A DNA stretch of 64,000 nt, from positions 15,522 through 79,521 of the forward strand of contig CAJNOP010000329.1 in NCBI GenBank assembly GCA_905250075.1. Direction: 5' to 3'. The notes beneath the pieces are model-generated. The model was not told where the DNA came from. It ran no database searches and saw nothing but the letters and a program-made list of their open reading frames with translations. Origin of the DNA: Rotaria sp. Silwood1. Taxonomy: Eukaryota > Rotifera > Eurotatoria > Philodinida > Philodinidae. Made by a program: the position numbers and the translations under genes. Shown piece by piece: positions 11,062-25,500 of the stretch; the first letter of the stretch is position 1; each line of letters opens with the position of its first letter.

Positions 11062-13401
11062 GATAGCGAAAGGATACGAAACATTAGAATGATTGTCATA
11101 AAAACTATACTCTGATAGTATTGATGGACTTGAACATGAATAGCTGTTGACTTCATTGAAGAGTTATCATTAGCTCTGCAATGTAGCGGACAGCTATTTA
11201 TGAGACTTTTAGACGACTTAGATGCCATATCTTTGTGTTTATATCAAAGGCTTTCTATTGTATTATTATCATGTACCTAGATTCTATGCGAAATGTGCGA
11301 AAGCTGTTTTCTTTAGAAACACTACTTTAACCCTGATCCATCAATCTATAATATGTTCAAATCGTATGAGTCTCTCTCAATTGTATTCGGAGTACAATGA
11401 TTACATTTTTGCGCTTCAATTTATTATCACACTGAAGAACAACGGTGTGTACTATAAATGCGAATTGTTTTCGCCTACTCATTATCTGTCTAGGAAAGAA
11501 GCAAGACATATTTTCGAAGCACTTTTCCGTCTGGGATCCGTAAGAAGCCTACATTGACGGATTAGGGTTAAAGTGTGATTATCCTAGCCAGGCATTCTCT
11601 ACATGCCTTCGCCATAGTATGCATGTAAGTGCTCTATAAAGATAAGTAATATACATGAGATATGTATGGATTCCTCTTTGAAGTTCAAGAAGCAGAAAGT
11701 CATCCGTCGGATTGATATTTCGATTAATCGGTGAACAGCTTTGAATTAATAAAACAGATTACACTCTTATCGGTGCTATACATTCGGAGTGGATCACTGA
11801 GCTGTTTATTATATTATTATGAATCACAGCTGATGTCTTATCATTCTGCATGAAAAGATGAGGTAGCAATAGGCATAAAAACATCGAACAATCAAGCAAG
11901 TGCAAAGAATCTAAACTGTTACCTATCTCAAATATTTCAAACTTCACACCAGTTTAACAAAATGAACTTTTTCTTTTGATAATAGAAAGAATGTCTAATA
12001 GCTTATTGATGTGTAAATAAAAATGTCGTGTCCGTTTCAAATTATAGTGCATTCCTCTGTTTTTTGAATAAGTCAAGAATGCAAACAGCTAGAGATCTGC
12101 CGTTTTCACTAATCAAAAGAGAAGACATGAGAACGTCTTTTTTTCCAATTTTGTATAGAACGAAATCACTTTAAAATCAGTTTTTTCTTGAAAATATCGA
12201 GAAAAATGTACAAAAACATTCTATCATTTAGATAAAATTTTGATAAAAAGTAAGAAAATATGCATAAAAATTAAAAGGTATTCATAGTTTTCGTGCGATT
12301 GAACAGACAATTTCATTTGTTCAGCAGTACGAAGAAAATTTCATCGGAATGACAAATCGTTTTCATGCATTTTTTGTAATGCTTTGAAGAAATGGCTGAT
12401 TATAAAATGATTTCGTCTTATTCAATATTGGAAAAAAGACGTCATCCTGTCTCCTCTTTCAGTTGATGAAAGTCGCAGGTATCTAGTTGTCTGCGTTCTT
12501 GAGTTATTCAAAAAACAGTGATGTGTACTATATTTTAAAATGGATAATAATAGACTTGCTAAGAAGTATTATTATCTATTCAAAACATAAAAAAGTTAGA
12601 CTTTTCGCCACGAAGACGAGAGAAATATCTCAAGTGTCCATATTTATAATTGACATTCTTCATGTTTGCTCATTTTTTTTCAATATTTAAAATAAAATTA
12701 GTTGAAATGATTTAGTTTATTCTTAGCTTTCTGCTTTCTCGAATGTTTCATAAAATTCTTGCTAATGTTCTTACAAAGAAACCTATGAAGAAGTCGCATA
12801 AATAGAGTTGATTTTTGATAGAGTGCGTAGATAGATTAACCAGCATAAAAACTCAAAACTTACCCGAAAGTTTTCTGATAAATTTCACTCATTGGTGGTC
12901 TTTTTGCTAAACATTCCACCGACAACTTTTCTATGTTCACTGGCAAATACAGAGGCTGAGTTAAACCAGTTCTGGTTTGAATAGTTCTAAAGAGATTTCT
13001 TGTTTTTGACCATTGTGAACTAAGCGCTATCATTTGTTGATGAAACTATAGTTTTATTTTATGTTAAAATGATCAATGAAAAGCATTTGAATAGTCAATG
13101 AGTCTAAACGACAAATATTTCACTCAATTTTGTAGTATTAGTCACATTGGAATCAAACTAATTGTTACAATTCAAATCCTCTTAGGTTTTATCCGCTGAT
13201 GACTTTGTGCGGCAAATACTCAGTTTATTTTACTTTGTATTATATTGACTTGCTCTTCGACTAGCATTTGTTGAATAATTTGAACAATTTGTTTTAATTT
13301 AACATATTTCTAAATCTAGGTGCATGTCTTTATCCAAAAAATACCGAGTAAGTCTCGACAAATCTTCACCTAACTGTATTTCTGACGAGAAGTTTTAATA
13401 G
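11062..13401. other. intergenic or unassigned flanks
   Basis: Lies between the ART gene and the NHL gene. An open stretch at 11222-11557 (+) ends in SRKEARHIFEALFRLGSVRS. It could be another ART-gene exon but shows no known motif. At 13320-13347 a TCTAG acceptor-like site, an ATG (13324) and a GTAAGT donor would give a mini-exon (MSLSKKYR) joined through a 54-bp intron to 13402, but the reading phase does not fit, so I leave it out. Confidence 0.35.
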
Positions 13402-13520
13402 ACAATCACAACGTCGTTGGTTTAGTAAGAAGAGATTCTTCATTCCAATCAGCTTATTGGCAGCTGTGGTAATCCTAGCAGTTGTTCTTGGTTCTATTCT
13501 GGGATCAATATCTGTGTCAG
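13402..13520 (+). CDS. membrane-anchor exon of the NHL gene
   Basis: Reads QRRWFSKKRFFIPISL then about 24 hydrophobic residues (LAAVVILAVVLGSILGSISV) and ends TCA G before GTATGC, phase 1, as the repeat exons need. Basic residues before the helix suggest a cytoplasmic N-terminus (type II). Acceptor chosen: TTTTAATAG at 13393-13401. The link to the exons 4 kb downstream rests on matching phase and on family layout. Confidence 0.55.
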
Positions 13521-16500
13521 GTATGCATTTTGTTTTTGTTTTTGTTTTCAAGTCAAAGACGACCGACGATCAAAGTCCAAAGCCCTTATTATTTCATATT
13601 ATTAGTATTTCTTGGTCAATTCAGGCGTCGTTTTGTACAAACGAATGAATATATGTTATTGGATCTAAAATTATAAAATCTAGAAATATAGACTATCTAA
13701 TTTTAAAAAAAGTAAAGCAGTAAAAATACTACAGAAAGATATGAGGAATAAATTCAGAAAATTTTTATACAATCTTCTTATTTCTACACATATCTTTTCC
13801 AGATATTCTGATCTCACGACATTTTTCCAGTATATTCTTCTCAAAAATTTTTCAGCACTATCAGTATGTTGTCACACAGAATAATGGTGAATAATTTGTT
13901 TAAATAAACAAAACGTAGTCACACATGACCACCTTCCATGCATGAATCATTGAACCCTTGGAGTATGCCGTTGGGAAAGAGTAGTGAAAAATACCTATGA
14001 TAATAACTTTTTCATATTTTTGTTAGTCTGTATGAATAATACTGGTATACAAAAAAATGATTTCGAACACGAGTGGCATAGTGAAGAATTCACTCACCCA
14101 AGATTATCTATGATGCTTTTTTTACAAACCACATATACAGTGTATCTATGAAAGAAGACTTTTGACATGATCGTGCGTAACTTTCCTGTTTTCAAAGTTG
14201 ACGAATACTATCTGTATATAAAAGATGCTTCGACAATGTTCGAGACGATGGAGAAAGTAGGATACATGTTTACTCGTCATACGTCCACAGAAAGAGCCAA
14301 AAAATATTTGGGTCTAAAATGGATGAGGTTTCTCTGGTGGAGAAAAGGTATCGATTCCGTACATCACTGCATTATAACATACGTAAACGGTATACCACAA
14401 CTGTCTTTCATTACTCTTTCGCTGCGCAGATTAGTATCAATATTTATCGCATGCAAGCCAGTTTGAGCTCATTTTTTCAAGTTTGTGCTGCAATTATTCT
14501 TAAATACTTCATCGTACTTTAGTGATACTGAAATATTGAGATACAGTTAAGTATTTGGACTTGAGTATCAGGCAGGTTAATATTATGTGAACTCAAACTA
14601 ACATACTTGCGACCCAACTTGATAGTGGTTTTGAAGTAGCTTCGACATACGTTTTCAGCATCTTCAAGTATGGATTTTCCGTTATTTTACTGGTGACTTG
14701 CCTACGATAACTAAATTAGCTCCATCGTGTATACCATTTTATTCCTGTTAAAGATTTTCTTAATAGGTTTTCCTTCATTATCTATATCTCTAAGTTTTCT
14801 TCCACATCAAAATAAAATGTCTCGCACTTATATACCAATAGTTTTAATATCGCACGTAGAGCGTGCTGTAATCTGAATGCCAACTATTCACTTGTCGTTT
14901 TGTTTAGCACACGCAGCTACATAAGGCTAAGTCAAATGCACATGGTAAACTTATGCATTTTATGTCTTTTTTTTTTCGTAGATTATTTCCCATTAGTTAT
15001 TAGTCGAAAGCAAGACGAGAGATCCATCAATGATCAAGAGATGACTCTCTTGAAGTAGCCTGGCCGAGTTGGACAGATCTCAAGACCAGACTACTTTTAA
15101 ATTTAAAGATGAGTATCTCTAACTCGAATTAAATTGAAAAAAACATATCATTATTGGACTCGATAGGAAAAAATCGAACATGTGCTGGCTACTAGATTCA
15201 AACAATGTTTTCAGAATGTGCGATAAGAAGCATCTCGTTTTGTAATTTAATGTCTTACATTATGTCACAAAGTACGAGACATATGACCCAGTTTATCTTA
15301 AGTTTTGTGGTAAAAAGAATTTTGCTTGAGGAATATGCCGCTATTTTAAATTGCAATGATCAGTTCTGTAGATAATTATAGTACTGATTTTTTATTAGTT
15401 TAAGGCACAGCAGCAACTAATTAGTAATAATAAGTAGTTAATTAAAGAGTGAAATACTATTTTCTATAGCAATTTAATGCAAAATTCTAAATAGTAGAAA
15501 ACTGTTGAAATCCACATGTAATCAAATTGTTGAAATAACTTAAATTTGCACTTGGGATACCTTGAAAAACAAAGTAAATTTATGTTCTGAAATCAAAACC
15601 TATCTAATCATGTGCAGCCCAAAGAAAAAGAAGAGAATGCAGTTCTGTGGTCTTTTTATTCTCATTTTGATGGCTGACAGTTGCTTTAAAGTTTAAGCAG
15701 ATATTTTGATTGAATGGACACTAGTGTTTCACTAGAATATTATGTAGATTTTGAGCTAATTTAATACAGCGATATTTCATAGGTAAAACAACTTTCAATT
15801 CAAAAAGCATTCATCAACTAAACCAAGGAATTTATATAATGATCGCTATTCTTTTATGACACTCTTAGGTCTGTGAATACATCTTAAAGTATTGTTCTGA
15901 CACTTATATTCATCTTATCCTACAATTAGTAGATCTCAAAAGGGAGTTTGAAGATTTCATTGGATAGAATCGATTCATTATATCGACTAAGAAACATCTG
16001 ATGAAACCTCTTTAATGAAAATGGGGAGCTGTTTTTCTTTTGCATAAAGTTATGTGTTGTAGTACAATAAGAAAGTATAGACAAACGATCCGTGATTGGA
16101 TAATTCTAACTTATTTCTATCACCCTAGGAAATAGTATCTCCTAGAAAAGTACAATTTTTCGGGTTTACAGGTTTACCTTCTGAACAACATTGGAACATT
16201 GAACCCGATAAAAAATTATATCATCAAATTTGTTTTCTTTTTAACACTTAAAGTAAGTAACAAAGGTTTAAGACTTTTTCTCTATGATCTTATTTTGCTT
16301 TGTAAGAAGCTTTGATTTTGATTTGAATTGTAATTAGGTATTAAACAGTTCCAGTTAACTGATAATCATTTAGTTTCTTCAGCAGTATTTGATTTTTTCC
16401 AAGTTAGATTAATCTCATCCGTCTACTCCTGTACAAATGCAGATAAAAATTTATGAATGACTTGTTTCGTCCTCTTCCTGATTTATCTTGCCTATGAAAA

Positions 16501-19500
16501 AAATCTCATTCTTTTGGTACCAAAACCTGATTCCATCGATTTATCATACTCTTACATTACACTTGTATATTTACACAAAAAGCTTTTGACACATATCTTT
16601 ACTTGGATATGTTTATTTATATATATTTATGGTTCTCATGCATGTGCTCTTATATCTATCCGTTCACTCGTATACTTTTATATGTATGGCTTTATACTTA
16701 TAGCGTTGTACCTAAACATTGATACTTTGTAACTCTTTATATCGTTATGAGGAAACATTGTTGAGTATATTTCTTGATAAATCCTAAAATATACTGTCTC
16801 ACAAGAACGCTCATAAGTATCACCTATGATAATGTCCTACATGCTCTCTTTTAACTTTAGAAAAACGATACAATCCAATTTATTCCATGTAAAAATGGAA
16901 TCCCTAAAAGACGTATCATTTTGCAATTTTATGAGAGCTGAATAAATAATTATAAATAATTAAAATTTCCATCGGCGAATCGTAAGGATTGAACATAATT
17001 CGCGTGAAACAACTTTTTTTATTACCATGAAGCATGGAAAACATATATTTCTAGCCGGCTATACTTCTTGATACCCGTTTGATAAAGAGGCTATGTGTTT
17101 TCCAACTAGTGCTTCTGAATGGGAAAAAAACAAAACGAGACATGCATGTATTCAGTTATAACATGTCGCCTTCATTCGTTTCCTCTGATTAACTTTCTCA
17201 TAGAAGAAGCATCCCAAAAAAAGTGTGCAGGTGTGATGATAGGAAATACTAACTGTTTTATGTCTGACTTCATCTCAGACACATCTATTCGTACATTATT
17301 ATCGAACAATTTAAAAACAAAATTCTACCAATTATATGTTTCGTCAGAGAAAGTATATTCAAACTTTCATTCGAAAGCATTAAGTTACTAAGGAGTCTTG
17401 ATACAGTCAAGATGGCCACTTGTTCAAGATAGTAGAACAGGAAATTCATATCAGATTTTGTTAAATTTCTAGAGTCCTACTACGAATACTTTGATTAGCC
17501 GCTCAAATCTTACATAAATCAAAAATGATACGTCTAATAGATATAATATTCTCAAAACGATGATGCTGAATTCCTCGGCTTTCATACGCTAGAAAGAAAG
17601 CAAGAAGAATATTGTTATTTACATTATTAACGAAGGTTCTTATAACGCTGAATATTTCTAGACCCTTCTTTAGTTATAAAAAGTTCTATGTTCATCGTCC
17701 TTTACATTTCTGCTATATTACCTTAAATTGCTACTACGAGACCGAATCGAGAGTGCAGCTTTATTATTCTTCTTTGTTTAGGCACTACAATGTTGGTCAC
17801 TTCACAATATTCATCAGCGCTGACCACCAGCAGTCAACAGTTTTGTCGTGTAGGCGACTGTTCAGTATCGGCCTACTACTATCAGGTCCTTCGTTTAAAC
17901 ACTTCTATTACTGGGAACTATTCTTTTGAATCGAAGAGCAATATGAATATCATTGGTTATGTGTATAACAGCAGTTTCGTTTATCCTGCTCCGTCTCAAA
18001 ATTTGATATCGATCGATGATGATAGTGCCGGTAACCAGCAATTCCGTTTGTACATTTGGCTTGATATAGCAACAACATACTATTTGGTCGTAACCACATA
18101 TGACCCTAATGTCACAGGACAATTTGCAATAATCGCAAGTGGTTTGACATCAATCACATTTTCAGCGATAGATGTATCAGGTAAGAACTTCATTTATTTC
18201 AGGGGAGTTCTTTATGGAACACCGCTCTCATCAAAAGATTGATGTATAAAGATATACAGAGTGTTGAATGTAGCAACGTACAGTAGTTCTTTTCTACCGG
18301 TCAACGTTAAACTCCAACAAAGAAAAAAGTTATACCAGATTTTTTTTTACAGAAAACACATTTTGCGTAACTACTCATCCATAATTCTCACTCACTTCTA
18401 TACAACGATCTGTCAGAGATGAAATAGTGACATTCTAGATATATCAGGTATCAAAATGTACATGAAAAACCAAGAATGACGGAGATGTCCCTATTCTGCT
18501 CACCGTTAAACTATTTTAATAATGTCTATAGTGTTGAAAAAAACTCATAATTCTAATTGTACTAAATCATCATTATATATATTCGTACAGGTATGAAATA
18601 ATATTGGGAAAACTGCTGCAAAAAATACGCAGCAGACATTTTTTGTTTCTTCAAACGAAAGCTTGTTGAGCCTTTCATTTCGACAATATAACTCGAAACT
18701 TTTGTTTTTACATTCACTATCATCCACGAAACAACCACCTACGATTTTTATGTTCTTACGGTGGTTATCATATCTTTGAAAGCATCTATTCATTGTGAAC
18801 AATCCGCTCTTTTCCAACTTAGCTTTATAAAATTTTATAGACAGGATCCCCACCATTTCGTATGGATTTCTATATATTGATGCTTAGAGATCGAGTTATG
18901 AGTACGATTTTACCATTTTTTTCTCTGATTAGACATTACAAGCCTCATCACTTCTCAATATTCATCAACACTTACTAACGCAAGTGAACAGTTTTGTCGA
19001 ATGGGTGACTGTTCGGATTCGGCCTACTTGTATCAAGCATTTCGTTTGTACGTCTCTACTGCTGGATACTATTCTTTTAAATCGATCAGTAATATGAATA
19101 CATTTGGATATTTGTACAACAACAGTTTCGTTCCTCCAGATCTATCACAAAATTTACTAGCAAGTAATAATGATGGTGTCGACAATCAGGGATTTCGTTT
19201 ATACATTTGGCTTGATACTGTGACGACATACGTTTTGGTTGTAACGACATTTAACCAAAATGTAACAGGACCATTTTCAATAAACGTAACTGGTTTAGCA
19301 TCGGTTATATTTTCTCCAATGAATGCATCAGGTGAGAATTCTATTCATTCTAGAGCACTTCTCTCTTGAAACGAAATTGTCGTCACAAGATCGATGTGTT
19401 AACACCATAAACTGAAACTCAAAGCTGAAGTAAAATATCTAAAACTCACGCTTTCTTCTAAAAGTTCAGATACTAGTTTTTAACCTTTCAAGTTAAAGCA

Positions 19501-22500
19501 AAAGCAAACACACTAACTTAACTCCAGAAAAGGTAAAAGTTAAAGTAGACTTTCTTAGAAAAGCATTTTTCTTCGAAAAAGACAACGGGTTCAGAGAAGA
19601 AACGATACGGCCTACTAATAAGAAACAAGATTTTGCAAGGAGAACACTTCTTCACTGAATCGTTTTTGTGGATAAAATAGGCTCGTTGTGAGAACCATTC
19701 TTGTGAAAAAAGTCTAGTTTTTTTTGTCATTGCTTCAAAGATCAAGTTCACAGAAGCTTCAATTTCACTCTTCTTCCGTATCAAAGTTAAAGTTCGCTTA
19801 TTCTTACTTTCACTTTTAAACCCTTAACCAGGTTGAAGACTTCAATTTCATACTAAAGTGTAGTAACGTACTCCATGCATCTTAAATGAAACAAAGTCAT
19901 TCGTTAATATATATATACATAGGTCAAAGCACGTTATCCCACCATACCCTGCTTTTTGAAACAACACCGAACTTGCGTTTTTCTCTGGGAGCATATTTAG
20001 CGTTTCAGAGAAAAGATAAAATTCATCAGATTACCCAAAGAACTTTCGACAGTAATATATTGTCTCTTTCGATTAATTTCCGTGGTGGTCTGGAAATTTT
20101 TGAGTGTCACGACCACCTTCTTATCCATGATATCAATATTTAATAAATATTCATATACACTTTGAATAGGACAGATAGTTTTTTTTTTGATGCTTTTCGT
20201 TACTTGCTCAAAAACGTTCGACTTCCGTCTATCATAAATGTATATATACCATGTATTTGTTTCGACTTTGAGTAAATGGATCCATATTTCGAGTGATGGC
20301 TTGTTTTAGTCACGGTACAGTTCTCAATAAAACAAGTTGCTCCTTCTCTTACATAGTTCAAGTGATTCTTTGTAATGTTTTGTATATTTCACAGAGGCTC
20401 ACAAGCACATCTAATCTAATGGCATCAGTTGCTGATATTGATTTGGTCTTCCGTTCATGCTCCTTCTGTCTTTTCTCTTTATCTTATTCTATCACGCCCT
20501 TATAATGCGTTGATTCCTCTGTAGTATCCATTCTTGTGATTATATCCCAGTATCACTCGCTCCTTTATAAGCATGCGCTGAATGTGAAGTAATCATGTCA
20601 ACGAGATATCACGTACCTGGATAAAACCAATTACGGCAGATCAAGAAAGTCTACCAATCTGCTCTGGCATTCGACTATGTAAATCATGAGACAACATGTC
20701 TTCATTGTTTCGAAAACCTCATAATTCTAAAAATCCTCAACCATTTTTCATAGGTTTGTATGAATGTGTGGCAATATTTGTGAAGCAGCTGGGAAAAAAC
20801 TAAGCAGAGTTTTTCCTTTTTCTTTAACGCAACTTTATTGAGCCGTTCATTTCAGAACAATGATCGAAAACCCTTTTTTTTGGATCAACTGTGATGCATG
20901 AAAACGCTCTCTACGACTTGTAGTTTTAATATGATATTTATCAAATCTGCGAAAGTGTGTTCTCAACGTCATCAATGTACTTCTTCTCCATTCGCAAGGA
21001 AAAATTCCCGTCTGATACGCATCGTTCGAGCTCATACTTCGTTAGTGAATAAGCTTTGTCATGTCTTTAAAAGAACTGAAAGAATTCGTACCATCGTTGA
21101 ATTGATTTCCATCTTATGAGGAAAACATATTTCTGCTTAACTGTGCCTCTATCTGTTCGCTATTTTATTCTTCGTTTAATGTGTCGACTGAGAAGTTGTT
21201 TTAGTATTTAAATCACATAAGATATATTCTGTAATGAATTCTTTAACCACAAACAATGTGTCCTACATAGGATATAGAGACAACACAGATCAACGCATAA
21301 ATAGTGGCACTATTTATCAAGGATTGGTTTTGCTCATAACTTGCAAACCGAGCATCATTGGCAAGAATCGTTTCAGTTATTTTATAAGTACATATAATAA
21401 ACTTTATCCACCAAGAAATTGTAAGCTCGAACAATGCGTATCAGTCGGAATTTTCCCTCGTTAAGTTTAGATAATTCTAAATAAATGGTCCCTGCCATTT
21501 TCTATAGATTATCATAAAATGATAGTACTAGATTTGGTTAAAAGTGCAGTTTTCTCATTATTCTTTGGTTAGGCACTACAAGGCTGATCACTTCACAATA
21601 CTCATCAATGCTGACTGACGCTAGTGAACAGTTTTGTCGTGTGGGTGACTGTTCAGATTCTGCCTACTTTTATCAAGCATTTCGTTTGAACATCTCTATT
21701 GCTGGATACTATTCTTTTAAATCAATCAGTAACATGGATACCTTTGGTTATTTGTACAACAACATTTTCTTTCCTCCTGCTCCGTATCAAAATGCAATAG
21801 CAAGTAATAATGACGGTGCTAGCAATCATCAATTCCGTTTATTTATTTGGCTTGATACTTCGACAACATACTTTTTGGTTGTAACGACATTTAATCCAAA
21901 TGTAATAGGACCATTTTCAATAAACGTAATTGGTTTAGCATCAATCACATTTTCTCCAATAAATGCATCAGGTAAGAACTCTATTCATTCTAGAGCACTT
22001 CTATGATGAAACATAATACTCATTAGAAAATGTATGTGTAAAGACATGGAGAGTACTCAATGCATCGACATAGAGTAACCCTTTTCTAACAGTGGTCCTA
22101 TGACTTTAGATTTTCAATGATGAAGTCGTTAAAGTCAACGTAAAAGTTCCAAGTGTCTCCTCAACTGAAGAGAGAGAGTCATATGAAATAAAACGATTGA
22201 AGTTTTGTTATCTTACATGCGCTAGAAAAGCAACGAGTACGGTTTTACACCACTGTAAAGATTTTTCGTTCAAGTTGACCAAAGGTGACTCGGATCGAAA
22301 AATTGAAATTGTAATCAGTTTTGAAAATTTTCATTTGGATTTCTTCTATAAAGGTGGACCGAGAGTGTGGGTGTGAGCTGTGTATAATTCTTTCTTTCCT
22401 CACAACCAGATCCACCCACACCCACGCCTCTTTTCCATGAAAAACTTGCTTCTTCTCTTCATTGATCCACAATATCCTCTCTGATCTTCTGCATAGTACA

Positions 22501-25500
22501 CAGAGACTCACAAGTTGATCGAATCTGATGAAAATCATTGACGGATATCGATCATCGTCTTCCTTCTTCTTTTCATCTTTTATCTTGTTTCATAAGTGCT
22601 TTATCATGTGTTTATTCATCTGAACTATTCATTCTAGTGCTCATCTCTCTTATTTTCTGAATCCCTAAATTAGCATTTGTTGAATTTGGAATAGTTACAT
22701 TCCGTAAATGTCAGGTACTTCAATAAATACAATTATGGAAGGTAACAAGAACCTACCTATGCAGCTTTCTTGTTAAAAAAATCATTATACCATTAATCCT
22801 TGGTGCTTTTTCATATATTTACATTTATGTGAAGCAATATGCGTGAAACAGCTGGAAACAAATCTAGCAAAGCTTTTACTTTATTCAAACAAAGTTTAGG
22901 TGGGCTTCTAGTTTCTACAAAATAACGCGATGATTTGTCTGTTGAATCAAGTAGCATGCAGAAAAAATGCCCTCCGTATTGCAGCGTTGCTACGCTGTTC
23001 AGCACANNNNNNNNNNTTATCTTCGTAAACATATGTAACCGATTATCCGAAGACCTTTCGACACCACTATTGTGACGTTTGAGTAATTTTCATACTTTTT
23101 TCTACAGGTTTTCGAGTTCTTTAAAAATCTTTTTATTCATGGTATCAACATTCGAGAAACATTCTTATACGGATTGAATAGCGTAGTTAGTTTTTACCTC
23201 AAGTTTTCACTTGTTTATTCAGAGAAATTCAACTTGCGTCTATGATGAATATTCGAACTTCATGTATAATGTTTCGCATAGAAGTGATTGAATCCATGGT
23301 TAAACTTATGAAGATTTTTATCCTATGCATGGGTTTCCATGAAAAAATTGCTTCTTCTCTTCATTGATTCAAGATATTCTCTCTAATCTTCTGCATAGTA
23401 CACAGAGATTCACAAGTTGATCGAATCTGATGAAAATCATTGACTGATATCGATATCGTCTTCCTTCTTCTTTTCATCTTTTATCTTGTTTCATAAGTGC
23501 TTTATCATGTGTTTATTCCTCTGAACTATTCATTCTAATGCTCATCTCTTTTATTTTCTGAATCCCTAAATTAGCATTTGTTGAATGTTCGATAGTGACA
23601 TTCCGCAGATATCATGTACTTCAATAAATACAATTACGGAAGATGTCGGGACCATTACAAATTTTCAACAATTTATTACATGTTTGTATAAGTCAGAAGC
23701 TATATCTGTAAAGCAGTTGAAAACAAATCAAATAATTTTTTTTCATTCTTCAAAGGAAACTTTGGTAAGCCTTTCGCTTCAACATAATATCTCGAAAATT
23801 TATTTGTTGAATCAAGTAGCACGCTAGAGAAAAACGTGCTCCGGCTGGCAGCGTTGCTACGCTGTTCAGCACATCTGTAAATGTGTGTTTTGATTGTAAT
23901 CTACTACCTTATTTCTTTCTTGCTTTTTTAAAATCACAAATAAATAATCCTTGGCAGTTCGTTTTGACTAAAACCAACGAATAGTACAAGATCGAATTAA
24001 GAGTGTAATTTTCTCATTTTTTCTGATTAGACACTACAAACATCATCACTTCACAGTATTCAACAGTGCTGACTAATGCTAGTGAACAATTTTGTCGTGT
24101 AGGCGACTGTTCAACAGCTGCCTACTATTATCAAGCTTTTACTCTGAATTTTTCTATTCCTGGATACTACTTGTTTAAATCGATCAGTAACATCGATACC
24201 TATGGATATATGTACAAAAAGATTTTAGTTCCTGCTGATCCGTTTGAAAATTTACTAGCAAGCAATAATGACGGTGCCGGCAATCATCAATTTCGTGTAT
24301 ATATTTGGCTTGATACTGCAACGACATACTATTTAGTTGTTACGACAAATAAACCTATCGTCACAGGACAATTTACCGTGATTGTCACTGGTTTAGGATC
24401 ATTGACACTTTCACCAATGAATGCATCAGGTAAGAGCCAAATTCGTTTCAGAATACTTCTTTAGTTAAACAAAATACTGATAAGAAGGTGAATTTCAAAA
24501 GATATGAAGGATACTGACTTCACCGCCGTAGATAAACTGATCTAGAGCAGTGACACTCTAATTGTAAGGTATTGATGATAATTTGTTAGATTGGAAATAA
24601 AATAACTAAAACTTAAAACTCATAGTTAATTTCACGTATCGACAGAATCAAATTTAAACTTGAAGTGAAATCACCGAACTTGTAACTATGAAGTTGGAGT
24701 GAAAGCAAGGATACTTTGAAACTTTCATGCTGGATTTAGTTAAATTTCAAACTAATTTTTGTTAAAAAGCTTTTTTTTCTCGAAACAAAGTCAATAATAC
24801 ATGAACGAAACAAGTAACGAGCATCGGTCCGACTTGCTAGATTCTCGGGTGAGTAACATGTTTTGCCTTTATAATATACTGCTTCTCAGCCTTGAACAAC
24901 ACTGGTTGTCAATGTTTAAAAAAGTGCTTTCAATGTGAGATGTTGACATGCAAGTCAGTGTCAAGTTGCTAGAGCATATAGATATCTGTACGGCTCGTTG
25001 ACTGTTTGAACTCATCCGATGTCATTATTTCCAAAACGCCAATATCTAGGGTGTGGGTGTGGGTGTGGGTGTGGAATATATGTGGAGAGAAGACAAATAC
25101 TCTCACCCATATTCAACTTATTTCCGTAGTACTTTTCTGCTACCCTATCGATACTTTTGGAACAGTGTGAAATATCTGGGCGACGAATCATTAGAAAAGA
25201 CGAGAGAAAAAGAAGAAAGAAAAAAGAGAAGAACAAGGAAGAAACAAAAAGAAAACACGCACGGATGATAATATGAAATAATGTAACTAGACAGTTTCCA
25301 ACAAAAACTGTTCTTATCGAATTTTTTTTAATTTAAGAGTCAGTCGTCGGCTAACCCGATCATATCCAATAGGTAGATTTGGGGCAATCCTTGTCATCGA
25401 GAAAACCTTGTTCTTGCAATTTTATCGAATACTTCTGATCAAAAGCCAAGTTTTTTTTATAATAGGTTCTCGTTATGTTTAACATTTCTGATTTGCAAAA

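Larger units (their letters stand above)
13521..17781 (+). other. long first intron of the NHL gene
   Basis: 4.26 kb without a recognised exon. It holds a degenerate tRNA-like A box near 15061 and a dispersed repeat copy at 15190-15320. A 99-codon open frame at 14167-14466 (+) has no known motif. No fifth copy of the 399-bp exon is readable here. Confidence 0.45.

Noticed and set aside
11222-11557. 111-codon open frame after the ART gene
   Set aside because: No motif, no clear splice link to the ART exon and no strong codon pattern.
13324-13347. Mini first exon (MSLSKKYR) with GTAAGT donor for the NHL gene
   Set aside because: The 54-bp intron is attractive, but the phase does not match the membrane exon.
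14167-14466. 99-codon open frame in the first NHL intron
   Set aside because: No recognisable domain, and an overlapping frame is equally open.
16457-16732. Hydrophobic 91-codon open frame that looks membrane-like
   Set aside because: Composition follows local TTTA/TATA-rich DNA; no conserved pattern.
25053-25268. 71-codon open frame over the TGTGGG array
   Set aside because: It is the repeat and a purine-rich tract read as protein.
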